Shown in pieces: positions 60,466-64,000 of a stretch of 64,000 nt of DNA. The position numbers and the translations under genes are program-made. The DNA comes from Holzapfeliella saturejae (lineage in GTDB: Bacteria; Bacillota; Bacilli; Lactobacillales; Lactobacillaceae). The notes under the pieces were generated by a model. The model worked only from the letters and a program-made list of their open reading frames with translations. It had not been told where the DNA came from and ran no database searches. The first letter of the stretch is position 1. Each line of letters starts with the position of its first letter. The stretch lies in the NCBI RefSeq assembly GCF_037546065.1, contig NZ_JAWMWG010000001.1:62001-126000 (forward strand), written 5' to 3'.

Positions 60466-62013
60466 TTATTTGTTCATTGCTTCGATATCGATAACTTTAT
60501 CTACCCAGTCACCTTCAAAGAAGTCGGCTTCGTGACTTACGATAATCACGCCACCTTCATAATCTTGAATAGCACGTCTTAGTGCACCTTTTGTCGCTGC
60601 ATCCAAGTGGTTTGTAGGCTCATCAAGGAACATTAAGTTACTGGTTTGATTCATTAAACTAGCTAATTTAACCTTCATTTGTTCCCCACCAGAAAGTGTC
60701 CCAACTTCAGACATCACTTGCTGAGCCGTTAATCCTGTACGGGCTAAAATTTGACGTAGATGTTTTGCTTCTTGATCAGGGTATTGAGCCTGTAAAATTT
60801 GTAGTGGGGTATCTTTTTTATTTGCCCATTTTAGTGTTTGTTCAAAATAGTTAATTTTGACATTATGAGCTAATTCAATATCCCCTTCAATTTTTGGAAT
60901 AATATTCAATAATGTTTTAAGTAGCGTTGATTTCCCAATTCCGTTAAATCCTTTAATCGCAACAATTTCACCATTTGCGACTGAAAAGTTAAACGGATGC
61001 TCTACCAATGCTTGACCATCGTAACCAATTTTTAAATTGTTAGCATTTACTAAAATACGGGCTGAAATTGGTTGATAATCAAACTCTAAGTTAGCTTGTT
61101 TATTAAATTTAGGTGGTGTCATACGTTCTAGTCGATTCAATTGTTTTTGACGACTTTGTGCACTTTTTGAACGTGAACCCGCTTTAAACTTACGAATATA
61201 AGCTTCGGTTTTTTCAATATGTTTTTGTTGGTTTTCGTAAGCTTTCATATACGTAATTTGGTTAGCTTCTTTTTGCTTCATTGCTTGTTCTAAGCTACCT
61301 GTATATTTGGTGATTTTACCGAATTCAATATCGGCAATTACATTGGTAATTTTATCTAAGAAGTCTTGATCGTGACTCACCACAATAAAGGCGCCTGCAA
61401 AATTATTCAAGAAGTCAGATAGCCAATCAATATGGTTCGTATCAAGGTAGTTCGTAGGCTCATCAAGTAGTAGCACATCTGGATGTTCAAGTAATAGTTT
61501 CGCCAAAATTAGTTTTGAACGTTGTCCACCAGATAATTGACTCACATCATGATCATACCCAATAGCATCAATTCCCAACCCACTGGCAACAACTTCGATT
61601 TTAGTATCAATATCGTAAAATCCACGTTCTTCTAGTAAAGTCTGAATTTTACCTGCTTTTTCTAGGTAGTCATCATCCATTTCAGTCGCATATTGCTCAT
61701 AGAAACCTTGCATTTTTTGCTCTTGTTCATAAAGCCAATCAAAAGCTGTCCGTAAAAATTGACGGACACTTTGACCTGGTTTTAAGTTAGCATATTGGTC
61801 TAAATAGCCAATGTGTAAATTCTTTTGCCAAGTAATATTACCTTCATCAGGTGTCATTTCACCTGTCAAAATTTTAATTAGGGTACTTTTACCCACACCA
61901 TTTTGCCCAGTAATTCCTAAGTGGTCTTCTTTATTTAATTGTAAATTGGTATCGCGATAAATCTCTTTATCGATAAACGTATGTGATAAGTTATTAATTG
62001 TTAAAACTGCCAT
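60466..62013 (-). CDS. ABC-F family ATPase (ribosome-associated)
   Basis: 515 residues with two ABC domains and no membrane segments. First site: GQNGVGKSTLIKIL, LSGGQRSKL, LLLDEPTNYLD. Second site: GFNGIGKSTLLKTL, LSGGEQMKVKL, FLDEPTNHLD. The basic linker between them (KTEAYIRKFKAGSRSKSAQSRQKQLNRLERM) is the ABC-F P-site linker. ABC-F proteins rescue stalled ribosomes, and some give antibiotic resistance. This one resembles housekeeping YbiT/YkpA-type members, but the subgroup is not certain. Its ATG shares one base with the stop of the upstream gene. Confidence 0.9.
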   Translation of the reverse strand: MAVLTINNLSHTFIDKEIYRDTNLQLNKEDHLGITGQNGVGKSTLIKILTGEMTPDEGNITWQKNLHIGYLDQYANLKPGQSVRQFLRTAFDWLYEQEQKMQGFYEQYATEMDDDYLEKAGKIQTLLEERGFYDIDTKIEVVASGLGIDAIGYDHDVSQLSGGQRSKLILAKLLLEHPDVLLLDEPTNYLDTNHIDWLSDFLNNFAGAFIVVSHDQDFLDKITNVIADIEFGKITKYTGSLEQAMKQKEANQITYMKAYENQQKHIEKTEAYIRKFKAGSRSKSAQSRQKQLNRLERMTPPKFNKQANLEFDYQPISARILVNANNLKIGYDGQALVEHPFNFSVANGEIVAIKGFNGIGKSTLLKTLLNIIPKIEGDIELAHNVKINYFEQTLKWANKKDTPLQILQAQYPDQEAKHLRQILARTGLTAQQVMSEVGTLSGGEQMKVKLASLMNQTSNLMFLDEPTNHLDAATKGALRRAIQDYEGGVIIVSHEADFFEGDWVDKVIDIEAMNK

Positions 62014-62378
62014 TAATTTTTTGGATGCTCTCTTTCGTATTGTTCTAATTTTGTCAAAATTTGTGCCCAGTATCGATAAGGGACAATCAATTGAAGTTTG
62101 CCTTTTGTGATTGGAAAATCACGTTCACGTCGACCCGTAATTTCAGCCAATTCAGCGGCTGTTAGGTCATATTTTTCAACAATTTTTTTAATTTTAATTG
62201 AAGACTGTGCACGCATGTAAGTAAATCCAAACATCAATACTGCCAACAGAATTGCGATTCCTAGTGAAATTTCTGCTGACAAATTGAAGTTCTTGTAAGC
62301 AATAAATAATCCCATTATAAATGTGATGATAGCAGCTATAGCGCCCATAATAAAGGGAAAATAAGTTTTTGTTTTCAT
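62013..62378 (-). CDS. Small membrane protein of unknown function
   Basis: 121 residues. Two adjacent helices (~8-28 and ~34-54) are followed by a basic cytoplasmic segment (RAQSSIKIKKIVEKYDLTAAELAEITGRRERDFP) that has a helix-turn-helix-like look, ending in a charged tail. It starts the three-gene operon with the ABC-F and ThrE-like genes. I recognise no family. Confidence 0.7.
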   Translation of the reverse strand: MKTKTYFPFIMGAIAAIITFIMGLFIAYKNFNLSAEISLGIAILLAVLMFGFTYMRAQSSIKIKKIVEKYDLTAAELAEITGRRERDFPITKGKLQLIVPYRYWAQILTKLEQYEREHPKN

Positions 62379-62490
62379 GTGTATTCCTCTTTTCTAATTG
62401 ATAACGATGTTATATTACAGCAATGTTTCGATGTAACAATTATAACGCATTTTGTAATGTTATCATCACTTATCCGCAATAATGATAACG

Positions 62491-62496
62491 TATAAT
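62491..62496 (+). promoter_or_regulatory. -10 element of the second 3D-domain gene
   Basis: Consensus TATAAT lies 29 bp before the ribosome site. No good -35 and no exact WalR box were found, although TGTAAC and TGTAAT half-sites occur at 62432 and 62453. Confidence 0.45.
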
Positions 62497-62539
62497 GATC
62501 ATTATTCGATAGTGGAATGATCACAAAGGAGAGATTATT

Positions 62540-63190
62540 ATTTTTAACAATAAAAAATCAATCATAATAACGTTAACAACATTAACCATCTTATTAATTA
62601 TTGGCTTAGGTAACCGCCTAACAACCGTATTTGCAACAACTCAACCTAAAACTTATATCGTTGACCAACAGCTTGTTAGTGAATTGACTCACGCTAAACA
62701 AATTATCACTGATTATGATAATCAGCAAGCCGAACAAAAGAAAGAAGCCTTTAAAGCTGCTGTTTTAGCTGAACAAGAACGCCAAGCTCAAGTGAAAGAA
62801 CAAGAACGCTTAGAAGCTGAAAAACAAGCACAATTACAAGAACAACAACATCAACAAGAAGCTGCTGCACAAGCTCAAGCACAGCAACAAGCTGCTGTTT
62901 CTCAAGCTGCTGAGCAAACTTCAAACCAAGGAACGTTTAAATTGAGTTTTTATGATCCCGCTGTTTTAGGATCAAACATGGGTTACAGCGGTGTTGCTGC
63001 TAACTTATCTGTTTTTCCAAAAGGTACAAAACTTAAAATTACATTATCTGATGGTACAGTTTGGTACCGTACCGTTAATGATACAGGAACTTTTGCTTAT
63101 TCAAACCCACGTCAATTAGATGTGGCAATGCCAAATAGTCAAATTCCTTCTGCAGGTATTTTATACGCAACGGTAGAAGTGGTTTCTTAA
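62540..63190 (+). CDS. Secreted coiled-coil and 3D-domain wall protein, apparent AUU start
   Basis: 216 residues if read from ATT 62540. The open frame extends upstream of the first usual start (TTG 62684) through a complete signal peptide (FNNKKSIIITLTTLTILLII...TTVFA). AAAGGAGAG (62525-62533) is placed 6 to 8 nt before ATT 62540, and no ATG, GTG or TTG lies in frame near it. The mature protein has a Q/E/A-rich coiled coil (~60-125) and a 3D-type barrel (~130-216, WYRTVNDTGTFAYSNPRQLDVAMP). It is probably a peptidoglycan-modifying or wall-binding enzyme. AUU starts are rare; a mutated ATG is the other explanation. Confidence 0.75.
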   Translation: MFNNKKSIIITLTTLTILLIIGLGNRLTTVFATTQPKTYIVDQQLVSELTHAKQIITDYDNQQAEQKKEAFKAAVLAEQERQAQVKEQERLEAEKQAQLQEQQHQQEAAAQAQAQQQAAVSQAAEQTSNQGTFKLSFYDPAVLGSNMGYSGVAANLSVFPKGTKLKITLSDGTVWYRTVNDTGTFAYSNPRQLDVAMPNSQIPSAGILYATVEVVS

Positions 63191-63193
63191 TTG

Positions 63194-63225
63194 AAAAAAG
63201 ACTGGATGAATTCCAGTCTTTTTTG
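63194..63225 (+). terminator. Terminator of the second 3D-domain gene
   Basis: A stem of AAAAAGACTGGA against TCCAGTCTTTTTT with a T-run. It may also act on the opposite strand for the LCP gene. Confidence 0.88.
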
Positions 63226-63240
63226 TTTGTTTTCAAAAAA

Positions 63241-64000
63241 CTAATGACTACTTGATTGAGAAGATGACTGTTGTTGGCTAGATTTTGGCAAATTCTTTAA
63301 CTTTTCATCTGAGTAAATCGTATAGTTGTATTCCGCATCTAAATCCTTCCAGTCAACTTGTTTATTCAATTGATTCTGTTTAGTTTCAGTATTATCAACC
63401 GTTTCAGGTGAAAGTTCAAGATTTTGACGCAGTGCATTTGAAATACGCTGTAGTTCATCAGTTGAAGCTAATTGATAAGATCCCCCAGAAAGCCAAGCAT
63501 CTTTACCATGAATATAATCAGAGCTAATGGATTGGGCAGCATGACGGTAATTGTTGAATAATCCTACCATGTTGTCAAAACTTAAATTTGTTTGCATATT
63601 TGATTTGATGACGTTAAAAATCGATTCAAAATTAGCAACCGAATCTAATGATAACGCTTTTTTGGCGATGGCTTCAATCACTTGACGTTGGCGTTTTTGT
63701 CGACCATAGTCTCCTTCTGGATCATCATAACGCATTCTAGTGTAATCTAGGGCCCCATGACCAGTTAGTGTGCGTGGTCCTTTTTCAAACTGTGTCCAGC
63801 CATAATAAAAGGCAAATGGCACATCTACCTCAACACCACCAATAGCATCAACAATATTTTCTAAAGCTCCCATATTAACGGTAACATAATAATCAATTGG
63901 AACATTTACTAATGAAGAGACAGTTTTCATTGCCAAGCTTGAACCACCAATATTATAAGCAGAGTTTACTTTTTGCATCCCTGTATTATCATCTTGTATC
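63241..64000 (-). CDS. LytR-CpsA-Psr (LCP) family protein, N-terminus beyond the window
   Basis: The frame is open to the right edge (last visible residues upstream of MQKVNSAY are IQDDNTG), so about 252 C-terminal residues are seen. LCP motifs: KVNSAYNIGG, VPIDYYVTVNMGALENIVDAIGGVEVDVP, LTGHGALDYTRMRYDDPEGDYGRQKRQRQVI with the conserved arginines. LCP enzymes attach teichoic acids or capsular glycans to peptidoglycan outside the membrane. The tail (LPKSSQQQSSSQSSSH) is a serine/glutamine-rich low-complexity stretch. Confidence 0.93.
   Translation of the reverse strand, partial: IQDDNTGMQKVNSAYNIGGSSLAMKTVSSLVNVPIDYYVTVNMGALENIVDAIGGVEVDVPFAFYYGWTQFEKGPRTLTGHGALDYTRMRYDDPEGDYGRQKRQRQVIEAIAKKALSLDSVANFESIFNVIKSNMQTNLSFDNMVGLFNNYRHAAQSISSDYIHGKDAWLSGGSYQLASTDELQRISNALRQNLELSPETVDNTETKQNQLNKQVDWKDLDAEYNYTIYSDEKLKNLPKSSQQQSSSQSSSH

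Noticed and set aside
62401..62490. WalR boxes upstream of the second 3D-domain gene
   Set aside because: TGTAAC and TGTAAT half-sites occur, but none pairs with a second half at 5-bp spacing, and the geometry to the -10 does not match the other wall genes.

Overview
This is an AT-rich chromosomal window from a Gram-positive bacterium, most likely a member of the Lactobacillales. The signs are strong AGGAGG-type ribosome sites, a class Ib ribonucleotide reductase operon, BceAB-type peptide-sensing transporters, an LCP wall-assembly protein, SLAP/SH3-like wall-binding modules and CcpA-type cre sites. The genus cannot be fixed from this sequence alone. No tRNA, rRNA, CRISPR array, prophage or intact transposon was seen.

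Layout. 1-392 is the 3' end of asnS. 393-1398 is about 1 kb of decayed insertion-sequence DNA (IS3-type transposase remnants, minus strand). 1399-11124 is a giant secreted adhesin: lectin domain, mucin-binding-like modules, 31 repeats of 82 residues, and a SLAP-like C-terminus. 11279-16113 holds helD, a SnoaL-like gene and a ydbS-ydbT-like pair. 16168-17198 is a fluoride locus: a tiny membrane protein gene, a fluoride riboswitch and two fluC/crcB genes. 17263-22822 is a type I restriction-modification system (hsdR, hsdM, hsdS). 22925-23797 is a ROK fructokinase under two cre sites. 23986-32584 is a cluster of BceAB-like transporters (two ATPases, three full permeases, one half permease) with three matching promoter modules. 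32778-34046 is hflX.

34076-36220 is a NatAB-like ABC exporter that looks damaged in both genes. 36316-39200 is a polar amino-acid ABC importer. 39406-41164 holds two secreted wall proteins (NlpC/P60 and 3D domain) that share a WalR-like promoter arrangement. Then follow brnQ, an unknown membrane-anchored protein, nrdHIEF, a GT-C-like membrane protein, a TauE/DUF1634 operon, deoB-deoD, an MFS drug exporter behind a long attenuator leader, a GNAT acetyltransferase, a heterodimeric ABC exporter pair, an ABC-F/ThrE operon, a second 3D-domain wall protein that appears to start at AUU, and the end of an LCP protein that runs off the window.

Themes. Much of the window concerns the cell envelope: adhesion, wall turnover, peptide-antibiotic sensing and detoxification, and drug export. 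The points most worth checking are the 12-unit higher-order repeat inside the adhesin, the mosaic BceAB cluster with a promoter module fused directly to a permease, the leader of the MFS exporter (terminator, possible antiterminator and a 9-codon ORF), the twin lesions in the NatAB-like exporter, and the non-AUG starts of four secreted wall proteins. I did not find a complete, clearly new multi-gene system. The BceAB cluster and the MFS leader come closest.
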